From NCBI GenBank assembly GCA_964441945.1, contig CAYTWB010000010.1:1-64000 (forward strand): a DNA stretch of 64,000 nt, read 5' to 3'. Positions 27,478 through 36,216 of this stretch are shown one piece after another. The stretch comes from JADGQM01 sp964441945 (GTDB lineage Bacteria; Desulfobacterota; Syntrophobacteria; Syntrophobacterales; Syntrophobacteraceae). A program made the position numbers and the translations under genes. The notes below the pieces were generated by a model, which saw only the letters and a program-made list of their open reading frames with translations, ran no database searches and had not been told where the DNA came from. How positions within the stretch are numbered: the stretch's first letter is position 1; every line of letters begins with the position of its first letter.

Positions 27478-28482
27478 ATGACAACTGCCTTTATTACCGG
27501 CGCCACAGGATTCATCGGCAGCCATGTAGCTGCCCGGCTCCTTGAAAAGGGGTGGAACGTTCGTGCATTGAGGCGCTCCGGAACCCTCTCGCCGCACATC
27601 GAAAGGCTTGATGTGGAGTGGCGAGAGGGAGACATCCGGGATTTCGATCAGGTTCGATCCTGTATGGCCGGCTGTAAGGTTGTCTTTCACGTTGCCGCCG
27701 ATTATCGGCTGTGGGCGAAAAATCCCGCAGAGATCTACGAAACGAACGTTACCGGAACGGCCAACGTCTTGAGGGCTGCACACCTGAGCGGTGTAAAGCG
27801 CGTGGTGTACACCAGCAGCGTCGGTGCCCTGGGTTTGAAATCAGACGGTACGCCCGCTGATGAGACAACCCCGGTCGACATTAAAGATATGATCGGACAT
27901 TACAAGAAATCAAAATTTCTGGCGGAACGGGAAGCCGAACGCTTCCTCGCTCAAGGCCTCCCGGTGGTGATCGTTCATCCAAGCACCCCTGTGGGACCGG
28001 GTGACCACAAGCCCACACCGACGGGCAAGATCATCGTGGATTTTCTCAACGGCCGCATGCCCGCTTATCTGGATACGGGCTTGAATCTGGTCCATGTCAA
28101 GGATGTGGCCGAAGGCCACCTGCTGGCGCTCGAACGCGGGGGTATTGGACAAAAGTATATTCTTGGGAATAAGAATTTTACCCTCTCCGAGATCTTCAGG
28201 GTTTTGGAAAGGGTTTCAGGAATACCGGCCCCCCGTTTTCGCCTGCCCTATCGCCCGATTCTGTTTCTCGGCTGTCTCTTCCAGGCCGTTTCTCGGATCA
28301 CCGGCAATGAACCACTCATCCCCTATGAGGGAGTAAAAATGGCCAGGCGATTCATGTTTTTCGATGCGACCAAAGCCGTCCGTGAACTGGGACTTCCCCA
28401 GACCCCGGTCGAGCTTGCTCTCTCTGAAGCGGTGAAATGGTTTCGCGACTTCGGATATATCAAACCTGATCGTAAAAACTGA
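27478..28482 (+). CDS. hpnA: Hopanoid-associated sugar epimerase HpnA
   Basis: The 334-residue protein is an extended short-chain dehydrogenase/epimerase with the NAD motif GATGFIGSHVAARLL, the HVAADYRLW segment typical of HpnA, a YKKSK catalytic Tyr-Lys (about 142-146), and the HPSTPVGPGDHKPTPTG loop. HpnA is found with hopanoid genes; its precise reaction is not settled. It is 7 bp from hpnH, forming an operon. ATG 27478 is chosen because the Rossmann strand starts right there; AGGGAG lies upstream. Confidence 0.9.
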   Translation: MTTAFITGATGFIGSHVAARLLEKGWNVRALRRSGTLSPHIERLDVEWREGDIRDFDQVRSCMAGCKVVFHVAADYRLWAKNPAEIYETNVTGTANVLRAAHLSGVKRVVYTSSVGALGLKSDGTPADETTPVDIKDMIGHYKKSKFLAEREAERFLAQGLPVVIVHPSTPVGPGDHKPTPTGKIIVDFLNGRMPAYLDTGLNLVHVKDVAEGHLLALERGGIGQKYILGNKNFTLSEIFRVLERVSGIPAPRFRLPYRPILFLGCLFQAVSRITGNEPLIPYEGVKMARRFMFFDATKAVRELGLPQTPVELALSEAVKWFRDFGYIKPDRKN

Positions 28483-28489
28483 GGGTCGA

Positions 28490-29485
28490 ATGCGCTTTCC
28501 CATTAGTCTTTATGTTTCCATGACCCGATATCTCCTGCAAAAGAGGATGCAGAAGGAAACCCGATTCCCACTCGTGCTGATGCTCGAACCCACCCATCGC
28601 TGCAATCTGACCTGTGCGGGCTGCGGTCGCATTCGCGAATACCGGGATACGATCCTTGAGGAAATGCCCCTCGAAGCATGCCTGGAAGCGGTTGATGCCT
28701 CCGATGCACCGGTCGTGACGATCACCGGCGGGGAACCGCTGCTCTACTCTTCCGTCGTTGAGCTGGTGGACGCGGTGCTTTCGCAGGGCAGGCATATCTA
28801 TTTTTGTACCAACGGTCTGCTCCTTGAAGAGATGTTGTTCCGATTCCGTCCCAGTTCCCGGTTTACCTGGAACATCCATTTTGATGGCTCCGAGGCCATC
28901 CATGACCGGATCATCGGTCGTTCGGGAGGGTTCCGGAAAGCCTTCGCCGCTCTGCTTGCCGCCAGGGAGAAAGGCTTCAGGGTCAGCACCAATACTACGG
29001 TTTATCGTGAGACCGATCTGGAAGACCTTGAAGCGCTCTTCTCTCAGTTGACCGCTGCCGGTGTGGACGGCATTCTGGTCGCTCCGGGATTCAGTTACGA
29101 AGCCGTGTCCGAAGAGGTTTTCCTGACGCGCCGCGAGATCATGCACAAATTCGAGACAATACGGCAATGGGAGCACCGTTTTCCCCTGATCAGCAACCCC
29201 ATCTACCTCGATTTCGTGGCAGGGGACCGCCCGTTGCTCTGCACGCCGTGGGGGAACCCCACCAGGAACGCACAAGGCTGGAAATCCCCATGCTATCTGA
29301 TTACCGACACGCACTTCCCGACCTACCGGGAGCTCATGGAACAAACGAACTGGGACCACTACGTCTCCGGTGAAGATCCGCGGTGTGCCCAATGCATGGT
29401 CCACTGTGGATTTGAACCCACGGTGGTCTTGCAGATGAACGGTAGAGACTTGCTAAGAATGATCAAATGGAATCTCTATGGTTGA
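28490..29485 (+). CDS. hpnH: Adenosyl-hopene transferase, radical SAM enzyme HpnH
   Basis: HpnH joins the 5'-deoxyadenosyl group to diploptene, the first step in making extended C35 hopanoids. The 331-residue length is normal. The radical SAM cluster motif is CNLTCAGC (in EPTHRCNLTCAGCGR), followed by the GGEP motif (TITGGEPLLY) and the C-terminal SPCYLITD and CAQCMVHCGFEPT segments. It follows hpnA and overlaps the next gene by 8 bases. Squalene-hopene cyclase is not in the window. Confidence 0.93.
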   Translation: MRFPISLYVSMTRYLLQKRMQKETRFPLVLMLEPTHRCNLTCAGCGRIREYRDTILEEMPLEACLEAVDASDAPVVTITGGEPLLYSSVVELVDAVLSQGRHIYFCTNGLLLEEMLFRFRPSSRFTWNIHFDGSEAIHDRIIGRSGGFRKAFAALLAAREKGFRVSTNTTVYRETDLEDLEALFSQLTAAGVDGILVAPGFSYEAVSEEVFLTRREIMHKFETIRQWEHRFPLISNPIYLDFVAGDRPLLCTPWGNPTRNAQGWKSPCYLITDTHFPTYRELMEQTNWDHYVSGEDPRCAQCMVHCGFEPTVVLQMNGRDLLRMIKWNLYG

Positions 29486-30398
29486 TTTCTTTCGCCTGCT
29501 TCTTGGTACGATCGTTCTTCGCCCTTATGTTTTTGCCTTTCTGACCCTTTACGCTGTGGCCGCCACTTCCCATATCGGCTGGCGAAGGACCCTCCTTTTT
29601 CTTCCTGTGGGTTACGGTGTGGCGTGGCTTTCGGAGTTCTCCTCCATCCACTGGGGGATCCCCTACGGCGACTACTTCTATATCCCCAATACGCTTGATC
29701 AGGAACTGTGGGTTTTTGGAGTGCCCTTTATGGATTCCCTCTCATACGTTTTCCTGTCATACTGCAGCTATTCCATGGCAGTCTTTATCCTCAGTCCGGT
29801 GCTCTTCACCAAAAACCAGGCCGTTGTCCTTGAAACCCGCGAGATCAGGCGGTCTTCACAGACCCTTGTTCTGGGGGCCTTTCTCTTCGTTTTGCTTGAT
29901 ATCATCATCGATCCGATTACACTCAAAGGTGATCGCTGGTTCCTGGGCCAGATCTATGGATACCGGGAAACCGGCCTCTACTTCGGCATACCGATGAGCA
30001 ACTTCGGGGGCTGGCTGCTGGTAGGTCTGGCGATAATTGCCCTGCTCCAGAGCTTCGACTCTTTCCCCTCCCTGGAACCAAAGAAAGCATCGGTCCTGAC
30101 CAGCATGCCGTACGTGAGGCTTTTAGGTCCCCTGCTTTACGTCTGTATTCTCTTGTTCAACCTTTCCGTCACATTCTGGATCGGGGAATATTTCCTGGGC
30201 GTGGTGGGCTGTATCATCCTCTTCTTCCCGAGCCTGCTCATTCTTCTTTTCACTCTCTACAAACAGGCCAATCTCACTCAGGCACAGATTGCACAACACG
30301 GCCGCGATTTTCCCCTTGCGGCGATCCGATGCCCTGCCCTATTCTCCGGGAATGGCAAAGAATCAGCCGGCATTTCCTATCAGGACCCTTCCAGGTGA
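29478..30398 (+). CDS. CruF/DUF422-type carotenoid biosynthesis membrane protein
   Basis: The 306-residue integral membrane protein has about eight hydrophobic helices and the DUF422 hallmarks: HWGIPYGDYFY, GVPFMDSLSY, DPITLKGDRWFLGQIYGY and GIPMSNFGGWLLV. This family includes the carotenoid 1,2-hydratase CruF and bisanhydrobacterioruberin hydratases, which add water across an isoprenoid double bond. No other carotenoid gene is nearby. Its 8-base overlap with hpnH suggests translational coupling, so it may act on a hopanoid or related polyisoprenoid. That function is inference. Confidence 0.82.
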   Translation: MVDFFRLLLGTIVLRPYVFAFLTLYAVAATSHIGWRRTLLFLPVGYGVAWLSEFSSIHWGIPYGDYFYIPNTLDQELWVFGVPFMDSLSYVFLSYCSYSMAVFILSPVLFTKNQAVVLETREIRRSSQTLVLGAFLFVLLDIIIDPITLKGDRWFLGQIYGYRETGLYFGIPMSNFGGWLLVGLAIIALLQSFDSFPSLEPKKASVLTSMPYVRLLGPLLYVCILLFNLSVTFWIGEYFLGVVGCIILFFPSLLILLFTLYKQANLTQAQIAQHGRDFPLAAIRCPALFSGNGKESAGISYQDPSR

Positions 30399-30472
30399 AC
30401 CGGGGGCCAGGGCAGACTGAAAAGGATGCCCTGGTCTACAGCAGTCGTCTATGATTCTTGGATGTGTCGAAC

Positions 30473-33400
30473 ATGTCCGAAGACATCAAAATCCTGAGCT
30501 CCAAACTCGCGATGCCTCAGACGTCTGACACCATAGAGTGCGCCAGACTCCTTTCCCTGATAAAGCAGTCCGCCAGGAAGAGGCTTACCATGATCGTGGC
30601 GGGCGCCGGCTATGGCAAGACGACCCTGGCAGCCCAGGCAGGGCACTCCTGTAGCACCAGGACCGTCTGGTACCGTCTCGACGAGTCGGACGGGGACTTG
30701 GCGACATTCATCACCTACCTCGTTGCCGGCATACGAAAACACTACCCTGAATTCGGGCTTGCCACGCTTCAGTTTCTGAGTGGAGTTCACAACCCCAACA
30801 ACGAAGTCAAGCCTGTCCTCATTGCATTTCTGAATGAAATTGATGAGACCATCCATGAAGAGCTGCTCATCGTGCTGGATGACTTTCACTGTGTGCAGGA
30901 GAGCCGACAGATCAATGAAGCCGTCGGGGGCCTTCTACGGGACCTCCCGCCTTTCGTTCATCTCTTGATGACGAGCCGCTCCAATCCGTCCTTACCGCTC
31001 TCGCGGCTCCGGGCAATGCGAGAGGTCATGGATATCGGAGAGAAAGACCTGGCTTTCAAACGTGGGGAAGTCGAACAATTCTGTCTGGATTTGTTTGGTC
31101 TTTCATTGAACGATGCTTGTGCTGAGACCCTTTGGCTGAAGACAGGCGGTTGGGTCGCCGGCCTGATCCTAGTCTGTTACTCCCTGAGAGGAAAACCTCT
31201 TGAGGAGATCGAAACAAGTGTCCTGAATTTAGCCGGTTCGCAAAGGGCCCTTTTCAGTTACCTGGAAGAGAATATCTATCGCGAGCTCTCTGCCGATCAA
31301 AAGGACTTCCTGGTCAAGACATCGATTCTTCCCCGCATCAACGCATCATTGTGTGATCGTTTCTTGGGTGTAGACTACTCCATCGACATTCTGAAATACC
31401 TTGAAGCCAATCACCTCTTTACTTCCTCACTGGATGAAGCAAGGCAATGGTATTCGTATCATCAGCTGTTTCGTGATTTCTTGGTGACCAACCTCCGAAA
31501 CCAGCGGAATCAAGACGATATTGTCAAACTTCACCGGGATGCAGCAATCCTGATGGAAACATGCGGCGAAGAAGACGAAGCCGTCCGGCTGTATCTTGCA
31601 GCAGAGGATTTTGAGGGGGCGTGTACCCTGCTTGAACGTGTCGGAAGGCGGCTGTTTGCTGAAGGAAGGTTTCAACTCCTTAGCTCCTATCTCAATGCAA
31701 TACCAGCCGGCTTCCTGTTTACCCATCCCTGGCTCCGGTATCTGCAGGGCCAGTTGATGGGGCTTTGCGGAAAACCTCAAAGAGCGGTTGAGAACTACTG
31801 CCAGGCGCTCGATTGCTTTCTCAAACGGAAAGAAGAGGAAGGTATTCAGGCCTGCCTTCTCGATCTGGGTCTGACCCATTTCCAAATCGGGAACCTCAAG
31901 ACGGCCCGGGATACCTACCAGGAACTGCTTGATCGCAAACACCTGGGACCCAGGGTGCGCATCGAGGCCCTGGGCTATCAGATCTATCTCTCGTCCTTCT
32001 TTTGGGAAATGGATGTTGCCGACCGATGTTTTGATCAAGCGACGGCTTTATTACGGGACCTCGTCGACGACGATCTCCGTCACAATTGTCTGCTGTGGAT
32101 ATACACTTACAGAGCGTTCAGATATCTTTTCTCTCTGGACTTTGACCAGGCGATCGATACGGCAGAATACATGCGAAGCATATCGCCCGATTCGGGATCA
32201 AACCGGTATCCTCCGGGATGCTATCTGCTGCTTCCCGCGGCCTATTTGGGATTGAGGCTCTATTCCAGGGGCTACGAGATTGCAGAAGAAGGGTTAAACC
32301 TCATAAAGGAGGGGTTATGGCAAAACGAGATGGCAGTTTCCGGCTGGCATTCACCTCGTTTGTCGTCACGAGGGCTGCGGGAAAGAGGTTTTCCTGAGAC
32401 TATGCCCCCCTGGCTTCTTGTCTATTCTGCTGCAAATGCGACTGAGCTGGGAAAGACAACCGAAGCGCTGGAAGCGGCCGGCAAAAGCCTCAAGTGCTTC
32501 CGAAAGATCGGTTGCCGTGTCGGGGAAGCGTATAGCTATTCCGTGCTTTCCAGAGCGTATCTGAAGTCAGGCAATGCGATGGCGGCCAGGCGATGGGCGA
32601 GATCGGGCATGGAAGTGATCAGGGGGTTGACGATTCCACGAATAGAAGGAATGTTGCGATTCAATGTCTTGGAATCGCTGATTGTGGAAGGAGAAATCGA
32701 AGCAGCGTTGCAGTGCATCACAGAAGCGGATGGGGATGTCAGGGAGACGTGGATGAAGACCCTCTCGATCCAGATTCACCACTCGAAGGATGATGGCTTC
32801 GACGGAAAACATGAACTGCTTCGATCACTTCAAGGCATCGGCCGACAACTATTCGATCCACTGGTTATCCTCAAGAAAGACTGGATCGTTGTCCTTCTGA
32901 TCAAGCTCCTCGCCCGTGGCACACTGCATCCCCGAATCAGGGACCTCACTGCCCGGATGCGACCCGAAGCCTCAGACAAACTGGCCCTTCTTCAGACAAA
33001 CGGAAATCCCATCGTTCGTGAGGTTGCATCCATTTTGTCGAAAGAACTCAGCCGTCCCACCGTTTCCAGCATGCAGATCTATCTCTTGGGCAAGTTCCGA
33101 GTGCTTTGCGGCGGCGAAGAAATACCGCCAACCAGGTGGAAGAGTCGAAAAGCCAGGACCATCCTCCAATATCTTGCCTGCTGCCGACCGAAGGGCTATT
33201 TGAATAAAGAGATATTGATGGAGCTCCTTTGGCCGGAGGAAGATCCGATCCTGACATCCAGGCGTTTCCATGTTGCCCTTGCATCTCTGAGACGCACGCT
33301 GGAACCGAACCTGATGAGGGGTACCCCCTCCTCGTATATCCATCGTGCCGGGGATTCCTATGCGCTGGCTCCCGGCAAAGATGGGTGGGTCGATGTTGAG

Positions 33401-33859
33401 GAGTTTACGGCAGAAATAAGGCATGCCAGAGAAGTGATGGACCCAGAAAAAGCCTTGATCCATTTCCTGAATGCCGAATCCCTGTATTGCGGGGATTTCC
33501 TGGAAGAGGATCGCTACAGTGATTGGTGCTGTGAGCCCAGAGAACAATACAGAAAGAACTATCTCTACGTAACCAGGCGTATCATCGTTCATCATGAGCA
33601 GCTGGGCAAATGGGACCAGTGCATCGAATACGCGGAGAAGCATTTGCAGGTCGATAGATATGCAGAGGACATCTATCGCACCATGATGGTTTGCTACGCG
33701 AAAACCGGTGACCATCTGAGTATGGTCAGGACCTTCAGAAGGTGCGCACACCATATCGAGAGCGAATTGAACTGCAGGCTGAGTGAAGAAACCGAATTGC
33801 TGTATCGCAGGCTGGGCTCAACTCCCATCAAACAGCAGGCATCCAATCCCCCTGATTGA
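30473..33859 (+). CDS. Giant MalT-type NTPase regulator with C-terminal SARP (wHTH-BTAD) domains
   Basis: The 1128-residue protein combines an N-terminal STAND-type NTPase (Walker A GAGYGKTT at 44-51, Walker B LLIVLDDFHCV, MTSRSNPSLPLSRLR sensor, then the GWVAGLIL motif of MalT), a long helical TPR-like middle (about 400-860) and, after MQIYLLGKFRV near 865, an OmpR-like winged helix with KSRKARTILQYLA and NKEILMELLWPEED, followed by a bacterial transcriptional activation domain with TPR helices. In MalT the DNA-binding part is LuxR-like; here it is the SARP type. This architecture fits ligand-induced assembly and activation. Start: ATG 30473, or TTG 30458 in frame. Targets unknown; downstream genes at 35079-38200 are candidates by position only. 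Confidence 0.9.
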   Translation: MSEDIKILSSKLAMPQTSDTIECARLLSLIKQSARKRLTMIVAGAGYGKTTLAAQAGHSCSTRTVWYRLDESDGDLATFITYLVAGIRKHYPEFGLATLQFLSGVHNPNNEVKPVLIAFLNEIDETIHEELLIVLDDFHCVQESRQINEAVGGLLRDLPPFVHLLMTSRSNPSLPLSRLRAMREVMDIGEKDLAFKRGEVEQFCLDLFGLSLNDACAETLWLKTGGWVAGLILVCYSLRGKPLEEIETSVLNLAGSQRALFSYLEENIYRELSADQKDFLVKTSILPRINASLCDRFLGVDYSIDILKYLEANHLFTSSLDEARQWYSYHQLFRDFLVTNLRNQRNQDDIVKLHRDAAILMETCGEEDEAVRLYLAAEDFEGACTLLERVGRRLFAEGRFQLLSSYLNAIPAGFLFTHPWLRYLQGQLMGLCGKPQRAVENYCQALDCFLKRKEEEGIQACLLDLGLTHFQIGNLKTARDTYQELLDRKHLGPRVRIEALGYQIYLSSFFWEMDVADRCFDQATALLRDLVDDDLRHNCLLWIYTYRAFRYLFSLDFDQAIDTAEYMRSISPDSGSNRYPPGCYLLLPAAYLGLRLYSRGYEIAEEGLNLIKEGLWQNEMAVSGWHSPRLSSRGLRERGFPETMPPWLLVYSAANATELGKTTEALEAAGKSLKCFRKIGCRVGEAYSYSVLSRAYLKSGNAMAARRWARSGMEVIRGLTIPRIEGMLRFNVLESLIVEGEIEAALQCITEADGDVRETWMKTLSIQIHHSKDDGFDGKHELLRSLQGIGRQLFDPLVILKKDWIVVLLIKLLARGTLHPRIRDLTARMRPEASDKLALLQTNGNPIVREVASILSKELSRPTVSSMQIYLLGKFRVLCGGEEIPPTRWKSRKARTILQYLACCRPKGYLNKEILMELLWPEEDPILTSRRFHVALASLRRTLEPNLMRGTPSSYIHRAGDSYALAPGKDGWVDVEEFTAEIRHAREVMDPEKALIHFLNAESLYCGDFLEEDRYSDWCCEPREQYRKNYLYVTRRIIVHHEQLGKWDQCIEYAEKHLQVDRYAEDIYRTMMVCYAKTGDHLSMVRTFRRCAHHIESELNCRLSEETELLYRRLGSTPIKQQASNPPD

Positions 33860-34040
33860 TTGCCCTTTGGGCTTTTTCGTCCAGGAAATACCGAATACAT
33901 TCAAAGCGGGGCGCCAGGGTTCTTTGTCTCTCTGCACGCGCACCCTGCCGCCATACAGTCGAGACTCTTTCGACCCGCTTTCCAATCGTCCCGCCCTTCT
34001 TGTGAGCCCTTAGAGTCTCTGTGTCAAATGGTACCCGAAG

Positions 34041-34075
34041 TCACTGGCTCCCACGCAGAGCATGGGGGCCAGTGA
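34041..34075. repeat. GGCTCCCACGC palindrome, copy 1
   Basis: TCACTGGCTCCCACGC pairs with GCATGGGGGCCAGTGA over 16 positions with one mismatch and a wobble. A related hairpin lies at 38254-38278, on the other side of the hydrolase operon. The rest of 33860-34271 (between the regulator and the CBS gene) shows no gene. Confidence 0.65.
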
Positions 34076-34271
34076 TGGGCGCTGGACGGAGATACAAATC
34101 CATGGTGCGATGATCTGGAAAAATCCTGACCGGTAACTGTGACAAGGTGATACTGATGAGAGTTGGGATGCCGGAAATTCACTGTGATTGGAATTCGGGC
34201 CCTGGAGGAACAAACGCTTGCTTCGGGCCCGAGGTCACTCAGCTAAGAGAAGCGGAAACCTCAGATGATCT

Positions 34272-34733
34272 CTACTGGCCAGGGTACGCTCCGGCAATAT
34301 AGTCGCTCAGGTGATCGAGCAGCCTTTCCTGCTCCAATATAATCGATTTTACAACGTCACCAATGGAAACCATGCCGACAAGTTTCTCGCCATCGAATAC
34401 GGGCAAATGGCGGATGTGTTTGCCCGTCATGAGTACCATGCATTCTTCAGCATTATTCTCGGGTTTAACTGTGAAAAGACTCTTCCTGGCGGTCATGATC
34501 TCCTTTACGGCCGTTTCCTGTGACGCCTTGCCGATGAGAATGACCTTGCGGGCATAATCCCTCTCCGTCATAATGCCCTTGACTTCTCCATTGTCGTCTA
34601 TGACCATCACCGAGCCGATCCCTTGCTGGCTCATTAACTTCAATGCGTCATAGACACTTGCTTTCGATGTTACTGACCAGACTTGATTACCCTTCTCCTT
34701 GAGAATCTCCTTTACTGCCTTCGTAGCCTTCAT
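34272..34733 (-). CDS. Two-CBS-domain protein
   Basis: A stand-alone 153-residue CBS pair. CBS 1 covers about 10-70 (VYDALKLMSQQGIGSVMVID then GIMTERDYARKV), CBS 2 about 80-140 (CMVLMTGKHIRHLPVFDG then GMVSIGDVVKSI). Such proteins usually bind adenine nucleotides and regulate partners. No enzymatic domain. GGAGGATGAGCT precedes the ATG. It is transcribed away from the hydrolase operon, with a 345-bp AT-rich divergent gap that should hold both promoters; I could not assign boxes. Confidence 0.9.
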   Translation of the reverse strand: MKATKAVKEILKEKGNQVWSVTSKASVYDALKLMSQQGIGSVMVIDDNGEVKGIMTERDYARKVILIGKASQETAVKEIMTARKSLFTVKPENNAEECMVLMTGKHIRHLPVFDGEKLVGMVSIGDVVKSIILEQERLLDHLSDYIAGAYPGQ

Positions 34734-35078
34734 AGCTCATCCTCCGCCTTAAGGTTTAAAGCATGCGCCAGAAACAAACGTCAGACATCAAACTTCTGCA
34801 ATTTTATACGGAAAAATCATATGAGGCAACTGCATTCAACAGCCATGAAAAAGCCAAAACCATCTTTCACAACCATTCCTCATGCTGTTTCTATCCGTAC
34901 GTTTGCGAAGCCACGACTCCTCGACTCTAGTTCAGCAACATCCAGTTCCCCCGATTGATTAGTTGAAAATTTATTCTCCGTTAGTTGCCGAGGTTTATTG
35001 AGGAGCTGAGCCATGGAAACCGTTGTAGACCGTCCTCTGCAACTTGCCGATTTTTCAGACAAAGAGACAGGAGAGCTT

Positions 35079-36167
35079 ATGAAAGACGCCGCATTCAGAG
35101 TGATCGTGGGACTTGTTCTATTGCTTTCACCGGTTTTCCACCATACGGCATACGCCTGCACCACATTTGTCGTTGGGGAGGGCGGCACGCAGCTCCTTGG
35201 ACGAAACTATGACTTTGGTTTTGGAGACGGCTATATCATGATCAATAAAAGGGGCGTCAGCAAAGCCGGATATGAGTCGCGCCTGGCCGGCGAAAACGGC
35301 CGACCTGCTGTTTGGATCTCGAAGTACGGCAGCATAACCTTCAATCAGTATGGACGCGAGTTCCCGCAGGGTGGCATGAATGAAGCGGGATTGATTGTCG
35401 AAGCCATGGCTTTGACACCCACCCGATTTCCCCAGCCGGATTCGCGGCCCTACCTGCCCAATACACTCCTCTGGAGGCAATACTTGCTTGATACCTGTGC
35501 ATCCGTTAAGGATGTTATTGAGAGCGACTCTAAAGTGAGAGTCTCCTATGATGCGTCCAAAGGCGTCGGCACTCACTTTTTGATCCTTGACCGTGAGGGG
35601 AATGCAGCGGCTGTTGAATTCCTGGACGGGAAAATGGTGGTCTATCATGACGATTCTTTGCCTGTTCCGGTGCTGACGAACAGTACTTACGAGGAATCTC
35701 TTTCGTTTTTTAGAGAAAAGAGATTTCCGGCCGAGGATCAGTGGGATTCCATTCACCGCTTTGTCACGGCAGCCGATCTCGTTGGCAAAAGTGATAGGAT
35801 CGAGCTCCGTTCTGAACTGGACCACTCATTTGACATCCTGGCTGCAGTGACATGGCCCCAAACCAAATGGAGTATTGTTTACGACAACCAGGACCTCAGG
35901 ATCTATCTGACCACTTCCGGCAATCCCGGAATTCGCACTGTCGAGCTAAACCGGTTTGATTTATCATGCAAATCTCCGGTCAAGATTCTGGAGATCCATA
36001 GCGGGCCGGAAGGTGACGTAACCCGGAAATTTCAAGACTACTCTCAGGGTATCAACGCAACCCTGGTCAAAACAAGCTTTGGTAAACTCAAATCCAGGGT
36101 GCCGGTTCCAAGCCAGGTCATAGAATTGATGAGCGGGTATCCCGAGCGATGTGAGTGTCGGGAATAG
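35079..36167 (+). CDS. Exported choloylglycine-hydrolase-like (Ntn) linear amide hydrolase
   Basis: The 362-residue product has a Sec signal peptide (MKDAAFRVIVGLVLLLSPVF...AYA) and the next residue is Cys in ACTTFVVG, the N-terminal nucleophile of the choloylglycine/penicillin V acylase family. Family residues seen are GRNYDFG, PQGGMNEAGLIVEAM (Asn), and VLTNSTYEESL (Asn). Such enzymes cut linear amide bonds (bile salts, penicillin V, N-acyl homoserine lactones). The nucleophile exposed by signal cleavage implies a periplasmic enzyme. Two ribosome sites exist: AGGAG before ATG 35079 (chosen) and GAGGAG before ATG 35013, which would give an over-long signal. First gene of a three-gene operon. 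Confidence 0.85.
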   Translation: MKDAAFRVIVGLVLLLSPVFHHTAYACTTFVVGEGGTQLLGRNYDFGFGDGYIMINKRGVSKAGYESRLAGENGRPAVWISKYGSITFNQYGREFPQGGMNEAGLIVEAMALTPTRFPQPDSRPYLPNTLLWRQYLLDTCASVKDVIESDSKVRVSYDASKGVGTHFLILDREGNAAAVEFLDGKMVVYHDDSLPVPVLTNSTYEESLSFFREKRFPAEDQWDSIHRFVTAADLVGKSDRIELRSELDHSFDILAAVTWPQTKWSIVYDNQDLRIYLTTSGNPGIRTVELNRFDLSCKSPVKILEIHSGPEGDVTRKFQDYSQGINATLVKTSFGKLKSRVPVPSQVIELMSGYPERCECRE

Positions 36168-36216
36168 AGTGGGGTCCTGCCGGTTTGATCTCTTTTGTAC
36201 CAGCAAGGAGGGTCCT

